From NCBI GenBank assembly GCA_963932465.1, contig OZ010792.1, positions 21,543,632 through 21,607,631 of the forward strand: a stretch of DNA of 64,000 nt, given 5' to 3'. Positions 45,150 to 57,490 of the stretch are shown here, piece by piece (the stretch's first letter is position 1; the number at the start of each line of letters is the position of its first letter). The translations under genes were made by a program, and so were the position numbers. The notes under the pieces were generated by a model. It saw only the letters and a program-made list of their open reading frames with translations. It was not told the DNA's origin and searched no databases. This DNA is from Maratus speciosus (Eukaryota; Arthropoda; Arachnida; Araneae; Salticidae).

Positions 45150-46055
45150 TTTTTACAAAGGGTTGCATAATTATTAAAATACAAAATTTATTATTTCTAT
45201 CCGCCCTTACCCGTTTCCTGAAACTTACTTTAGAAAAATGTCGATCTGCGTCAAAAAAGAGAGCATTTTAAAATGTCCAATTCTTTTACGACAAAAATAA
45301 CCAGTTATAATACTTTGAATTTTATAAATTTATATTTGCTAATAAATTGTAGAGCGTGGATGTCATTGCATACATACATATTATATAAATAACAAGCAAT
45401 ATGAAACAAGACAAAACACGACTATTTGATTATTACAATTTTTATTTTCAATGAAATCTAAAAATAATATTTTTCACCGTTGCAAAATTTACATGCATAC
45501 TTTTCATATTCATATTCGCTATTTTAAAAATATTTTAATGTGGAATACATTATTAATAAATATATTCCCAAACTTGATATCACGTTTGCCAGATAGAATT
45601 TTGCATGTAAACATCCGCACTCTTGACTTGAGGTTCTAATATGAGTGCCGGCGAAATCGGAAATTTACTTTTAGACGCATTCAAAGTAAAATATTTAGTT
45701 TTATCAAAGAAATACTCATTACATTTTTACTAGGACATCATTTTCACCCACTGAAGCCCTCTGAGATTTTCATCTCAATCTTAGTATCAGCGGAAGGAAA
45801 AAAAAATTTGAAATGTAACAGCTTTATAACTGAAAATGCGTTATTTTAAATCGTATGTTATTTTCTGTTCAAAAGTTTTTAAAAAGTTATTTTTCATTGT
45901 AATACCAAAATGGCATCCATAATGGTATGGTAATCCCTATTGTTTTCCTTCTCTATTCAGTAATGGAAATAAACCGATTGCCACCCTTGTGAAGAAATTT
46001 CATAAAGGACTTTTAAAATTAAAATTAAATATAAAAATGGGATTATTTAAAAAAA
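45150..46055 (+). repeat. Dispersed repeat D, copy 1 (left part)
   Basis: This segment matches 49860-50470: ATCACGTTTGCCAGATAGAATTTTGCATGT, CTTGAC..GAGGTTCTAAT, AAAATATTTAGTTTTATCAAA, and CTCAATCTTAGTATC. The copy is split at 46056 by the array element and continues at 48569 (GCGAGTGCGGGCACATCTAC), exactly as copy 2 reads without interruption at 50480. Confidence 0.6.
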
Positions 46056-48382
46056 GTCCTTCCGGCCAGTGCCGGGAGGAAGAGGTAGCTTTCATAATCC
46101 TTATTTAAAAAAAGCCAACTTATATCATGCAAACACACGAAGCTCAATTTAGTGGAAACCGAATATAGGAGATTCAATACTAATTTTTATCAATATAATG
46201 AATGAGAATTTCGCGAAATTAGTCAGCTTTATCCAAGCTGCTTTTCTTTAAAGTAACTTATATTTGGCTGCCAAATTCGGCAATTTCTTAAAGTCCCCGT
46301 CATTTCATTATGGTGGATGAGGCTAAGCAGTGAACTTGGTCGAGACCTTAGTAATTGCTGTGCACATGCTCACTCACATCGGAATCGGTTAATATATAGG
46401 AGTGCTGTCGCATGCAAATAATCAGATTTTTGAAAATGTCACCCACAATAGAAATTGAAACTGCTATATCTGAGCCATTTTTTAAGGTAAAGACAAACAA
46501 AAAATGCTCCTGAATCCTTATATCAAGATCAAATACTTAAGAAAGAAACCTTTTTCAATTTCTAATTTTTTTTTGCACCTCACTTTAAATATATATATAT
46601 ATTTTTAATTTAATGGCCGCCATTTTGAAACAAGATGGCTGATGAATCTGGCCAGCGAACTTGGTCGAGGTGTTGATGTATACTATCCACATGCCTTCTT
46701 ACATCGAAATAGGCGAATACGTGTGTTATCACGTGACAAATACAAGATAGTTTCAAAATGGTAGCCATGCTAGAAATTCAAAGTGCTATAAATCAATTAT
46801 TTTTTAAGATATCAACAAAAGAACAAATTTTCAGAAACAAAAACTGCTCCGGAATCTTTGTATCAAGGCCAAACACATAAAAAAAATCTTTTTCATTTTC
46901 CAATTTTTTAATACCTCATTTTGAATTTTAAATTTAATTTTTTTTAAATGGCAACCCTTTTGAAACAAGATTGCGAATGAAGCTGGCCAACGAACTCGGT
47001 CGAGACATTGGTATGTACTATGTACAGACCAAGTTACATCCAAATAGGTTCATAAATGCGCCTGTTATCGCGTGACAAAAATCAGGTCGTTTTAAAATGT
47101 CAGCCCCAAGAGAAATTCAAAATGCTATTACTCAGCCACTTTTTTTTAGATATAGACGAAAGAAAAACTGTTCCGGAATCTTTGTATTAAGGTCAAACAC
47201 ATACAAAAAAATCTTTTTCATTTTCCAATTTTTTGGTATCTCATTTAAATTTTTTAATTTTTTTAAATGGCCGCCGTTTTGAAACAAGATGGCGGATGAC
47301 ACTGGCCAACGAACTCGGTCGAGATATTTGTATGTACTATGTACACACCAAGGTACATCCAAGTCGGTTCATAAATACGCCTGTTATTACGTGAGAAATA
47401 TCAGGACGTTTCAAAATGTCAGCCACGCTAGAAATTTAAAATGCTATAACTCAGACATTTCTTAAGATATAGACGAAACAAAAACTGCTCCCGAATCTTT
47501 TTATCTAGGTCAAACACATAAGAAGAAAATATTTTTTCAATTTTCAATTTTTGGTACCACATTTCAAATTTAAATTTTTCTTAAAAATTTAAATGGCCGC
47601 CATTTTTAAACAAGATGGCGGGTGAAGCTGGCCAACGAACCCGGTCGAGACATTGGTATGTACTATGTATAAACGAAGTTACATCCAAATCGGTTCATAA
47701 ATACGCCTTTTATCGCGTGACAAAATTCAGGACGTTTCAAAATGTCAGCCACGCTAGAAATTCAAAATACTATAACTCAGCCATTTTTTAAGATATAGAC
47801 GAAACAAAAACTGCTCCGAAATCTTTGTATAAAGGTCAAATACATAAGAAAAAAATATTTTTCCATTTTCAGTTTTTTGGTACCACATTTCAAATTTTAA
47901 TTTTTTTTTTTAAATTTAAATGGCCGCCATTTTGAAACAAAACGGCGGATGAAGCTGGCCAACGAACTCGGTCGAGAGATTGGTATGTACTATGTACACA
48001 CCGAATTACGTCCAAATCGGTTTATAAATACGCCTTTTATCGCGTGACAAATTTCAGGACGTTTCAAAATGTCAGCCACGCTAGAAATTCAAAATGCTAT
48101 AACTCAGCCATTTTTTAAGATATAGACGAAACAAAAACTGCTCCGGAATCTTTGTATAAAGGTCAAATACATAAGAAAAAAATATTTTTCCATTTTTAAT
48201 TTTTTGGTACCACATTTCAAGTTTTAAATTTTTTTAAAAATTTTAAATGGCCGCCATTTTGAAACAAAACGGCGGATGAAGCTGTCCAACGAACTCGGTC
48301 GAGACATTGGTATGTCCTATGTACACACCGAATTACATCGAAATCGGTTCATAATTACGGGAGTTACAGTGTGACATAGGTC

Positions 48383-48444
<62 letters not shown>

Positions 48445-48568
48445 ATTTTGAACGGCGGGTGGTTTCGGGGTCTGGGGGTCATGATCGATGAAAATATACC
48501 AAAATTTTTTGAAATCGCTTTCCTCCGAACGGCTGCAATAGGTAGCTTTTTTGTAAAGAAAGCTACCT
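46056..48568 (+). mobile_element. Array element 1: hairpin/TIR ends with seven ~322-bp units
   Basis: The 5' end is a GC hairpin (TCCTTCCGGCC...GCCGGGAGGA) and AGAGGTAGCTTTCAT. The 3' end is AGGTAGCTTTTTTGTAAAGA then AAGCTACCT. AGGTAGCTTT thus forms both a terminal inverted repeat and a 3' hairpin. Inside are seven tandem units with (C/T)GGTCGAG anchors at about 46339, 46659, 46995, 47317, 47637, 47967 and 48293, followed by a 57-bp (TA)n tract and GGTGGTTTCGGGGTCTGGGG. Units carry ATGGCCGCCATTTTGAAACA and AAGATGGCGGATGAAG. Apparent short frames across units are repeat by-products. Confidence 0.75.
48384..48441. repeat. (TA)n microsatellite
   Basis: About 57 bp of uninterrupted TA dinucleotides separate the last tandem unit from the 3' terminal module. 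The same position in array element 2 has a shorter TA tract (52665-52699). Confidence 0.9.
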
Positions 48569-49430
48569 AAAACAGCGAGTGCGGGCACATCTACAAATAA
48601 AGTGCTTTCTTTCATTTAAAAAAATAATCATCAAAATTAGTTCGGTGGAAAGCTCAGGCCCGATGACTAAATAAATGGCCTTGTCTTGTAAATATACCCG
48701 TTGTGTTGCTTTTGATTTACATAAGATAATTCGATTCTTTTGCGGAAAATGAAATCTAATTTTAGTGTAAATTTAGAAAGCAGTTATTGTATTAATTTTA
48801 TTAAATAGAATACTTCAAACAATAAATTATATTTACAATTGAGGTCAAAAGCTTTCCCAATAAAAATGCACATATTTTATAACTTTATTTGCAAAAGGCT
48901 TTTCGCTCTTCCAAGATTTGGCTTTGAATTTCGGAGCTGGTAGAAATGATGTCATTTGGGTGAACTTATATAAAAATGACTTTGTTTTGACAAATTTTAT
49001 TCAGAAGCATTTTATATTTATGAATTAAAATACATTCTTAGAGAAACATATTTTGTCTCGCTAAAAAATTTTGTTTTTAACCTCCGCTTCTGACAATTTT
49101 AATCGCCATCTTAAGGCAATAGTTGAAAATCTATTTTTCTACTTTAAATTAAATAAAAATAACTTAGGATAGTTTTTTTTTTTATGTCAACAGAATTTAT
49201 CTCAATTTTCCAGTCAGCAGACAAATTTTTGCTTTTTAAGATAAATTGATTCCTGAAGCTTGAATATATGAAAATAAATTTGTATTTCTTGAAAAATACA
49301 ATTCAATCAGAATATTATTTTCACTGTCTATTCGAATAAAAGTTAAGATCAATTTGAAAATGATTTCAAACAATATCTATTAATCCCTATCATTTTCCCT
49401 TTTTTTCTATTTTATCCACAAAAATGGAGC
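48569..49430 (+). repeat. Dispersed repeat D, copy 1 (right part) and AT-rich DNA
   Basis: GCGAGTGCGGGCACATCTAC to TTCGGTGGAAAGCTCAGGCC (48573-48660) continues copy 1 of repeat D beyond the array element. After ~48680 the match to copy 2 fades and the remaining sequence is AT-rich with no assigned feature. Confidence 0.5.
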
Positions 49431-49439
49431 AATTTAGTT

Positions 49440-50560
49440 TCCATCATTACAGAAATGTCATTAAAAATAACGAAAAAGAAAATATCTTGGAAACTAATTC
49501 AAATTTAAAAATTCTTCAATCGCTTTTGACACCCTCGGATCCAAGCAGATAACTGGCGTTAATTTGATCGCCCAACGTTCCATATTCCAGGTGGAGTAGC
49601 TGTGAAATACAAACGGGCAATAACTTTTTAATATAACAGATTGGTGAAGTTTTAATTTCGCTATGAAAAATTAGCCAGGGACAAATACTGAACGAATTAT
49701 GTTGCTTTACGTGCAAATGGCTTATTTTGTAATGGAGCCTGCAGGCAATAGAGATAGATTAAAAATAGTTATGCTTGAAAATTACTTAAAAAGGCATAAT
49801 AAAGTTCTCAAACAAATTGAGAGTACATTTTTTTTTCTCTATACAACGGTGTAAAAATTGAAAATGTGCGATGTTTAGAAATTTTAAAAATTACAGTAGC
49901 AAAAATTGCAAAACCGAAATTTAATTGTCAAGTGTTGCCATTCGCAAATTGACATCAGCGTTATGCACGGGCATATTTGACTTTGTAATATCGATAGACT
50001 TTCAAACTTGAAATCACGTTTGTTAGCTACAGCTTTGCATGTGAAAATTCATGCTTTTGACTGGAGTTTCTAATCTCAGTACCACCGAGTACAAATTCCA
50101 GAAATTGATGTCTTTTAGGTGCATTCGTTGTAAAATATTTAGTTTTATCAAATAAAAGGATTGTTTTCTTTTGAATATGATATTACACCAAGTGTCTCAA
50201 TCTCAGTATCTGAGGAATTAAAATTTATTGAAAAATGAAGCATAGCTTTATAGGGAAAATGCTTGTTTTTTAAAGCGTGACGTCATTTTCTGTTCAAAGT
50301 TAAAGAAAAGTAATTTTTAATTGCAATTGTGAAAATGGCTTCAATGAGGATAAATAAAGCCCATTATTTATTTATTTTTCTGCAACAGTGGAAGTAATGA
50401 GATATTTTGAAGAAATTTAATAAAAAACTTTCCAAACTAAATTTAAAATATGAATTTGGGAATATTTAGAAAAATAGCTTGTGCGGGTACATCTCTAAAT
50501 GGACAGCTTTCATTAAAAAAAAAAAAAAAAAATTAGTAAAATTGGTTCAATAGAAAGTTC
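49440..50560 (+). repeat. Dispersed repeat D, copy 2 (uninterrupted)
   Basis: Includes GAAGTTTTAATTTCGCTATG, AATGGAGCCTGCAGGCAATA, CATTCGCAAATTGACATCAG, AATCACGTTTGTTAGCTACA, AAAATATTTAGTTTTATCAA and AGCTTGTGCGGGTACATCTC. It is the unoccupied version of the site where array element 1 sits in copy 1. The short minus-strand frame at 49516-49716 is not supported as a gene. Confidence 0.6.
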
Positions 50561-50689
50561 AGAGAAGATGTCTAAAACAACTGTCCTGTGTTTTTAATAT
50601 AGAGATTATTTTTTCTCTTGTACATTATTACTTGCCTAGCAACTCTGTTTCAAAACTTATCTATTTCATACAAATACATTTGAAAGCAC

Positions 50690-50911
50690 ATATTTTTTAC
50701 AATTCGGCTCTGTAAAAATTTAAATTGTTCGAGTACATGTGTGTTAAATTCGTGTTTATTTTTATATCATTCGTGCATTTACTTAATGATGAAGTTTTAA
50801 TTTCGTTGCGGAAAATTAGACAAATTCTAAAAAGTTTTTATTTTTTATGTGCAAATTGCTCGTTATTATTTCATAATGGAGCCGGCACGCGATAGAGATA
50901 AGTTAAAAAAT
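50690..50911 (+). repeat. Dispersed repeat D, copy 3 (left part)
   Basis: GAAGTTTTAATTTCGTTGCG and AATGGAGCCGGCACGCGATA match 49640-49760 in copy 2. The copy stops at 50911 and resumes at 53817 (CTGCTTGAAAATTATTTT), where copy 2 reads ATGCTTGAAAATTACTT. Confidence 0.6.
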
Positions 50912-52661
50912 AAACGGTCAAGTGCAAGTATTAGTCGCGTTCAGAGGGTTCCGTACAATAAATATATGAATTTTTAACTGCATTATTAAAAAAGTCGTTG
51001 CTAAAAGAATAATAAGACTTTGTAAAAAATAATACAATGTAGGGTTGGGTATAGCTGTATGCACTAGAAAAGTATAACTAGGTATGCAATAAAAATTCAA
51101 AGTGATATGAAACCTAAATAATATCAAATATTGCTATTCTGTATAACTGTTTTTTTTAATATTATCCAAATCTATTTATCATGAACTTAGTCCGGTACTG
51201 ACAATAAAAATAGTGCATATTTACATTTCACTTGGAAATTCATAAAACTAAATTCAGTGTAGTAATAATCTTTTCTTTTTTACAATGTAGCTAAAACAAA
51301 ACCCTTGTTAAAAGTCCTTCCGGCCAGTGCCGGGAGGAAGAGGTAGCTTTCATATTCCTTATTTTAAAAAAGCCAACTTATATTATTCAAACACACGAAG
51401 CTCAATTTAGTGGAAACCGAATATAGGAGATTCAATACTAACTTTTATCAATACTAAATCATTATGAATGAGAATTTCGCGAAATTAGTCAGCTTTATCC
51501 AAGCTGCTTTTATTTAAGGTAACTTATATTTGGCTGCCAAATTCGGCGATTTTTTAAAGTGCCTGCCATTTTAAGACAACATGGTGGATGAGGCTAACCA
51601 GTGAACTTGGTCGAGACCTTAGTAATTTCTGTGCACATGCTCACTCACATCTGAATCGGTTGATATATACGAGTGCTGTCGGAGGCAAAAAATCAGATTT
51701 TTCAAAATGTCACCCACATTAGAAATTGAAACTGCTATATCTGAGCCATTTTTTAAGATAAAGACAAACAAAAAATGCTCCTGAATCCTTATATCAAGGT
51801 CAAATACTTAAGAAAGAAACCTTTTTCAATTTCTAATTTTTTTGCACCTCACTTTAAATATATATTTTTTTTTTTATTTGATGGCCGCCATTTTGTAACA
51901 AGATGGCTGATGAAGCTGGCCAGCGAACTTGGCCGAGATATTGATGTATACTATCCACATGCCTTCTTACATCGAAATAGGCGAATACGTGTGTTATCGC
52001 GTGACAAATACAAGATCGTTTCAAAGTGTTAGCCATGCTAGAAATTCAAAGTGCTATAATTCAACCATTTTTTAAGATATAAACAAAAGAACAAATTTTC
52101 AGGAACAAAAACTGCTATAGAGTCTTTGTATCAAGGCCAAACACATAAAAAAAATCTTTTTCATTTTCCAATTTTTTAATAGCTTAAATTATTTTTTAAT
52201 GGCAACCCTTTTGAAACAAGATGGCTATTAAAGCTGGCCAACGAACTCGGTCGAGACATTGGTATGTACTATGTATAAACGAAGTTACATCCAAATCGGT
52301 TCATAAATACGCCTTTTATCGCGTGACAAAATTCAGGACGTTTCAAAATGTCAGCCATGCTAGAAATTCAAAATGCTATAACTCAGCCATTTTTTAAGAT
52401 ATAGACGAAACAAAAACTGCTCCGGAGTCTTTGTATAAAGGTCAAATACATAAGAAAAAAATATTTTTCCATTTTTAAAATTTTGATACCACATTTCATA
52501 TTTTAAATTTTTTAAAAATTTTTAAATGGCCGCCATTTTGAAACAAACTGGCGGATGAAGCTGGCCAACGAACTCGGTCGAGACATTGGTATGTACTATG
52601 TACACACCGAATTACATCCAAATCGGTTCATAAATACGAGAGTTACAGTATGACAAAGGTC

Positions 52662-52701
<40 letters not shown>

Positions 52702-53816
52702 ATTTTGAACGGAGGGTGGTTTCGGGGTCTGGGGGTCATGATCGATGAAAATATACCAAAATTTTTTGAAATCGCTTTCCTCCGAACGGCTGCAATAGGT
52801 AGCTTTTTGTAATGAAAGCTACCTAAAAGTTTAAACTTGGTATTATGTTAAGCGTGCTTCGGAAGGAGGTCGCAAAGTTGCAACCCCGCCTTGGTCCGTC
52901 GCGCGTTTTTCCAGATAGGTTTTGAATTAACTGCTAAAGACACGGGAGATGTATTGAGAGATCCTCTCAATGCAAACTAGTCGCGTATCCCATAGTATTT
53001 ATGCGATTCATTCTAATTAAATTAGTCTGTATTTAACAATTTGACGTTTATTGCTTTTATATTGCTACTGAGAATTACGTAAATATATCGTTAAAAGTTG
53101 TTATCTAGGCTTTAAAAGCCAATGGCAGATAGAGTACCCCGTAACTGTCATTATGTATGTCCAAACCGTTCGTGTCTTTAAGGGTTAATATCTCGGCTAA
53201 TTACCGACGACTTTTTTTCGAAAATCATTATCAACAATGCTTTTATACTTCTGCTACGATAGGTACCTAAAGCGCTCTTCAACACTTTTGCTGGATGCCT
53301 GCTAATCGAAATTTGTGTGTAACGGAAAAATGCGCTTTTCTCAAAAACTAAGTGACCTAGGGTAATCGCTATAATTTTCCTGCAAGGTTTAAATTAACGT
53401 CTTCTCTACTTGTAATTTTTTTCATAATTTTAGTTTCAGTAGATTCGGAAATAGATGGGGGGGGGGGGGGGTACATATTTTTGCACTTCATTTTCGACGA
53501 TGTCTCTGAAAATATAATACCTAAAATTAAAAGAGCTGTAATTTTGAGTTCAGCGTTGCGAAAGCTTTCATAGAACACGATACATTAAAAAAAAGATTTT
53601 TTTTTCAAGTAACTTAATTAGCCCTTCTACATTTTTCCTAAATATATTTGTGAATGTTTTATAATCGGTAAATATGCGAGTCAATAGTCTTTATTGCTTC
53701 CCCCAATTTGAACTTTCCAAGTTACATAATTTACGAGTAAAGTGGCTGTGACAGACAGACACAAGAGTGATCTTATAATGGTTCCGTTTTTATTTTCTAA
53801 GTACGGAACCCTAAAA
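50912..53816 (+). mobile_element. GGGTTCCGTA hairpin-ended element
   Basis: The left end reads AAACGGTCAAGTGCAAGTAT...CGTTCAGAGGGTTCCGTAC and the right end ATGGTTCCGTTTTTATTTTC...AAGTACGGAACCCTAAAAA. This resembles a widespread animal repeat with CAAGTGCGAGTC and GGGTTCCGTA ends, from memory of many genomes. Before the right end, read inversely, is GTGTCTGTCTGTCACAG. Array element 2 is inserted inside. The remainder (52825-53750) is non-coding. Confidence 0.55.
51314..52824 (+). mobile_element. Array element 2: four ~322-bp units
   Basis: Its ends are the same as array element 1 (TCCTTCCGGCCAGTGCCGGG, AGGTAGCTTTCAT, final AAGCTACCT). Anchors ((C/T)GG(T/C)CGAG) at about 51604, 51926, 52246 and 52570 mark four units. 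The first two and last units correspond to the first two and last units of element 1, so the difference (four against seven) lies in the middle. A (TA)n tract is at 52665-52699. Confidence 0.75.
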
Positions 53817-54100
53817 ACCTGCTTGAAAATTATTTTATAAACTGTAATAAATCAGTCCATTAAGATACAGTTTTCAAACAAATTGCATTTGAAAGCAGAT
53901 TTTTTTTTTTCATTATACGACAGTGTGAAAATTGAAAAAGTTTAAAAAATTGCAGAAGCGAAAATTGGAAAAGCGAAATTTCATCGTGAAGTGTTTCCAT
54001 TCGCAAAATGACGTCAGCGTTACGCACAGATATGTTTGTCCTTTATAATATAGGTAGATAGATAGATTCTTTAAAAGAATTTCACTTTTGTTAAACAGAA
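53817..54100 (+). repeat. Dispersed repeat D, copy 3 (right part)
   Basis: CTGCTTGAAAATTATTTTAT, TTTTCAAACAAATTGCATTT and CCATTCGCAAAATGACGTCA match copy 2 at 49768-49950. The segment closes the copy that was opened at 50911. Confidence 0.6.
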
Positions 54101-54836
54101 AATTTTTGGCTTATTTTTGAAAAGCAGTCCTGGAAAAGAAAAGTGAGCATTATCTACTAATCATGAAACAAATAATAATAATAAAGTATACTGGCATCAA
54201 ATGATTGTGAGTAACAACTATTATATTATTTAATATTTTTAAATTTGCTTAAAGTCACAAAAAAATTCGTCAAAAAATGTAAGAAGTACATGTTCAAGGA
54301 ATTAATTCTCGGAACATCCCTGTGATTGAAGGAATTTTTTCAGTTATTTGAAGAAATTCCCCCTTATGACTAAAATTGTAGGAGATTTTGAACTTCGGTA
54401 TTTTTTCGTGTTTTGAGAGTAACAGACAGCACAGTTGCCGAAACACCGACGAAAGTGAAATTTTGCATTTGAGGATTCTGGTATTTTTTACGTTAGAGTG
54501 GGGAATTTTGTGTATTTTTGGGGAAAATTGGTAAATCAAAGAGAAAATTGTCTTGTTTTAACGGAATATAATCAACAGAAAAATTCGTTCCACTTTTTTT
54601 TTTTTTTTTTTTAGAGTGTAATTTTAGTTTAAAGTGAAACAAAATTGTAAGATTATAGTTTTGTAGCATGCAAAGTTTCTAATAATTCTAATTAAAAGAT
54701 TTTTCGCAAAAATGATTTTAATTAACAGGTTTAAGTGTTATTATTATTGTTTATCAGTTGCATTCATCTCTGTTTTACTTCTTTCTCGTATAGCTTTATG
54801 TTAATTAGATGTGTGAACTATTATCAGTGCAGATAA
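54101..54836. other. No gene recognised
   Basis: AT-rich DNA with a T run at 54594-54612. A short minus-strand frame (54294-54539) has no recognisable domain. Confidence 0.4.
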
Positions 54837-56258
54837 TCTCTCTATTCTAAAAAAAAGTAACTACCGCTGTCACCGCCGCCGCCGCCGCCGGTTTTGAATT
54901 TTTTGTGACCGGAGGTCTTTCTTCGTTAATATTGAGAAAAATAATGCATACAAAAATATGAAAATCAGTGGTTTTATACAGAAATGTTTGATAAACACGC
55001 TGATGCAGACAGTTTTCAAATCGAAGAATTATTTTAAGAGATATTTAATGCTAAAGTTGGACAAAATCGTTCCACTAAAAAAGTTTTATAGCAGCAAAAA
55101 CTATACATGGCAGTGTGATCATTTTTAGATCATTTTATGCGTTAGAATTTGCCGGAGTGCAGATTGCATTATTTTTTTTATTTTGACTCATTTTTTCAGG
55201 TTTTATTTCTATTTTAAATTCAAATTTTCAGCATTTCTAGAGATATTTTTTACAGATTTCAGAAAATTGTACTAATTTAAACTGTTGCCAACTCTATAAA
55301 AAGCGCAAGCAATAATGTTTGCTTCAAATTAAAAATTTATTTACACGTGACTATTATAAACAGGAAAAAAACTTTCAAATTAGAATTAAATAATTATGTA
55401 TAAAAAGCAGGAACTTATTAAAAATTACGTCATAAAAAGTATACACGTGAATTTTAAAAGAGACAGGATATTGTAAAATAATAAATTCATTAACATGCGT
55501 TAGAAGACCTTAGGAGAAATTACGTCATATTTACGTCACATTATAGTTATTACATAAAATGAACACAAAATAATATTGCAAAAAAGTTTAAATTTAGAAA
55601 TTGCGCTAGACATTTATTTAATATTTTGAGAGGATATTTTCAACTATTTTTGTTAGGAAAACGCAAATAATATTTCATTGCTAACAAAAGTACTTTCACG
55701 CGATTATTTAAAAGAGAAAGAGTAGCTTGGTAAAAATTACGTCAGATTAAAAACGATTAATTTAAAATGTCTCATTTAAAAGAACTTTCTTTTCGCTTTG
55801 TTAAAAAATAACAGGAGACAAAGACTCTGTTTACTTAATTCCTTTTATATTAGCTTATTTTGAAATGTTGTTACACGTGTCTACGTCATCAAGTTATTTT
55901 TATTTCGACGTTTCATTTGTATTTTTATTAATGTTATACGAATTTATTTGTTCTTTCGTTATTTAAAATAAAAATGATGTCAATTTGTATAATTTGGCGA
56001 GTGGTTTGGCGATTTATATAATTTGGCGAAATTGGTCGACGGGATAATCAAGTAGTACCGCAGCGGATTTGGCGTTAAAATTCCCCAATCAAAGAGAAGT
56101 GAATAGAAATTCGTTTATAGGGAGATCGCCACTGTTTTTTAAATTATAATTCAATCTTTTGAAATCTTTTTAAAGCATATCAAATTAGCGTGCATTTAGA
56201 GCCTGCGGTGTCTGGACGGGGTTGACGAGCGTAGCTCGTAGGGGGCCGAGCCCCCTAG
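54837..56258 (+). mobile_element. Helitron family 1, complete copy with intact 3' hairpin
   Basis: The 5' end is TCTCTCTATTCTAAAAAAAA after A. The 3' end is GTAGGGGGCCGAGCCCCCTAG before T, a GGGGGC/GCCCCC stem with a short loop directly before CTAG. A (GCC)5 run lies ~30 bp in. CACGTG occurs at 55344 and 55444, and TTACGTCA at 55425, 55520 and 55531, with one decayed CACGCG at 55698. There is no Rep/helicase coding. It is the best-preserved copy in the window. Confidence 0.8.
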
Positions 56259-56566
56259 TGGTAAAAAAAAATATATTATATCAACGATTTCCATATTTCA
56301 AAAAACAAAAAAATAGAAACAGCTATTTCCCGAAAAAAAGGCAAATAAACTAGAGTAATTTTATTTTGTGGTAATCTACGACATAACATTTGCAAACGAT
56401 AAAACAAAAAAAAAAAAAATTCTATGATAAAACAATTAAATATAACACGGTAAAAATAGAGGAAAATACTGCAATTTATTTCACATTTAAACTGCCGCAT
56501 CTACGAAACACGTAAGCCGATTGGTTATGCTACATAAATCTGTTATAAGACCAATTTCTGTACTAA
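56259..56566. other. No gene recognised
   Basis: Short AT-rich interval between two elements. Confidence 0.4.
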
Positions 56567-57490
56567 CAAGGAAGGTCTCCATACGGGCATACTCAGGAAA
56601 ATCTGAAAAAATTACAGAATGTTCTTCTCATATGGATATATATGTTTATAAAAAATTTTTTGGCGAAACCCCGATACAGCGTCCGTAAAAAAATAACGAA
56701 ATTTTCGTTTATTTGGCGATTTATCACTGGTTGGCGATGGAAAAAAAAATACAATTTTATGTAAGAAAAATCTTTTTATGTTGAATTTGTTTATATAAGT
56801 TTAATTTAAATAACTTTAGTTTTGTCATTTTTAATTTGTTTTAACAATAGTTTTGTCATTTTTAGTTTGTTTTAACTCTTGTTTGTGATATATATTTATA
56901 TGTATTTGCAATAAAATTTAAATATCATATTTTACGATTTAAAACAAAATTTAAATTGATTTAAATTATTTCAAGCTCAAAAATAAGGCAGATAGAACAC
57001 TGTCCATTTGATTTTGTTGCTATGGAAACGACTTCGTCTTCGATATGGAAATGTTAAATCAAATGTCAGCTGATTATAACTTAAAATAGATATTTGCAGC
57101 TTGCAAAGCGTAGAAGACATTTTTACAGTTATGAAATTAAATAACTACAGCAACAAGCACCATATATATGTAATATAAAAAATATATAATAACCTCTTTA
57201 ATTGATTAAGTTTGAATTCATTAAAAACCGTGCATTCTAAAAAACAATAATACATTTTCAGATGTATTAAAATCGTTTGCTTTTGGCGAGGAAAAATCCT
57301 GCTCGTCAAATCGCGTGTCACTTTCGTATTTTCGCGCCAAAAATTCGAAAATATTTTATTTTTTTACAGACTTTCTACTGAAATTCCGCCGTTAAATTTG
57401 ACTGATCCCTTATTGCATACATGAGTAGTTTCACTAGCATTTTTTTTCAACATATTCTGAGTATGCCCTGTAAGGAGACCTTCCTTGTAA
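56567..57490. mobile_element. ACAAGGAAGGTC-TIR element, ~920 bp
   Basis: The left end ACAAGGAAGGTCTCCATACG and GGCATACTCAGGAAA and the right end (read inward) ACAAGGAAGGTCTCCTTACA and GGGCATACTCAGAAT form ~35-bp inverted repeats. The interior is non-coding but has several TTGGCGA phrases. I cannot assign a superfamily. Confidence 0.65.

Noticed and set aside
46831..47362. Similar minus-strand peptides (MDV.W.VHSTY...) repeated across the array
   Set aside because: They recur because the DNA unit recurs. Frames are broken by indels in most units and do not extend across unit borders.
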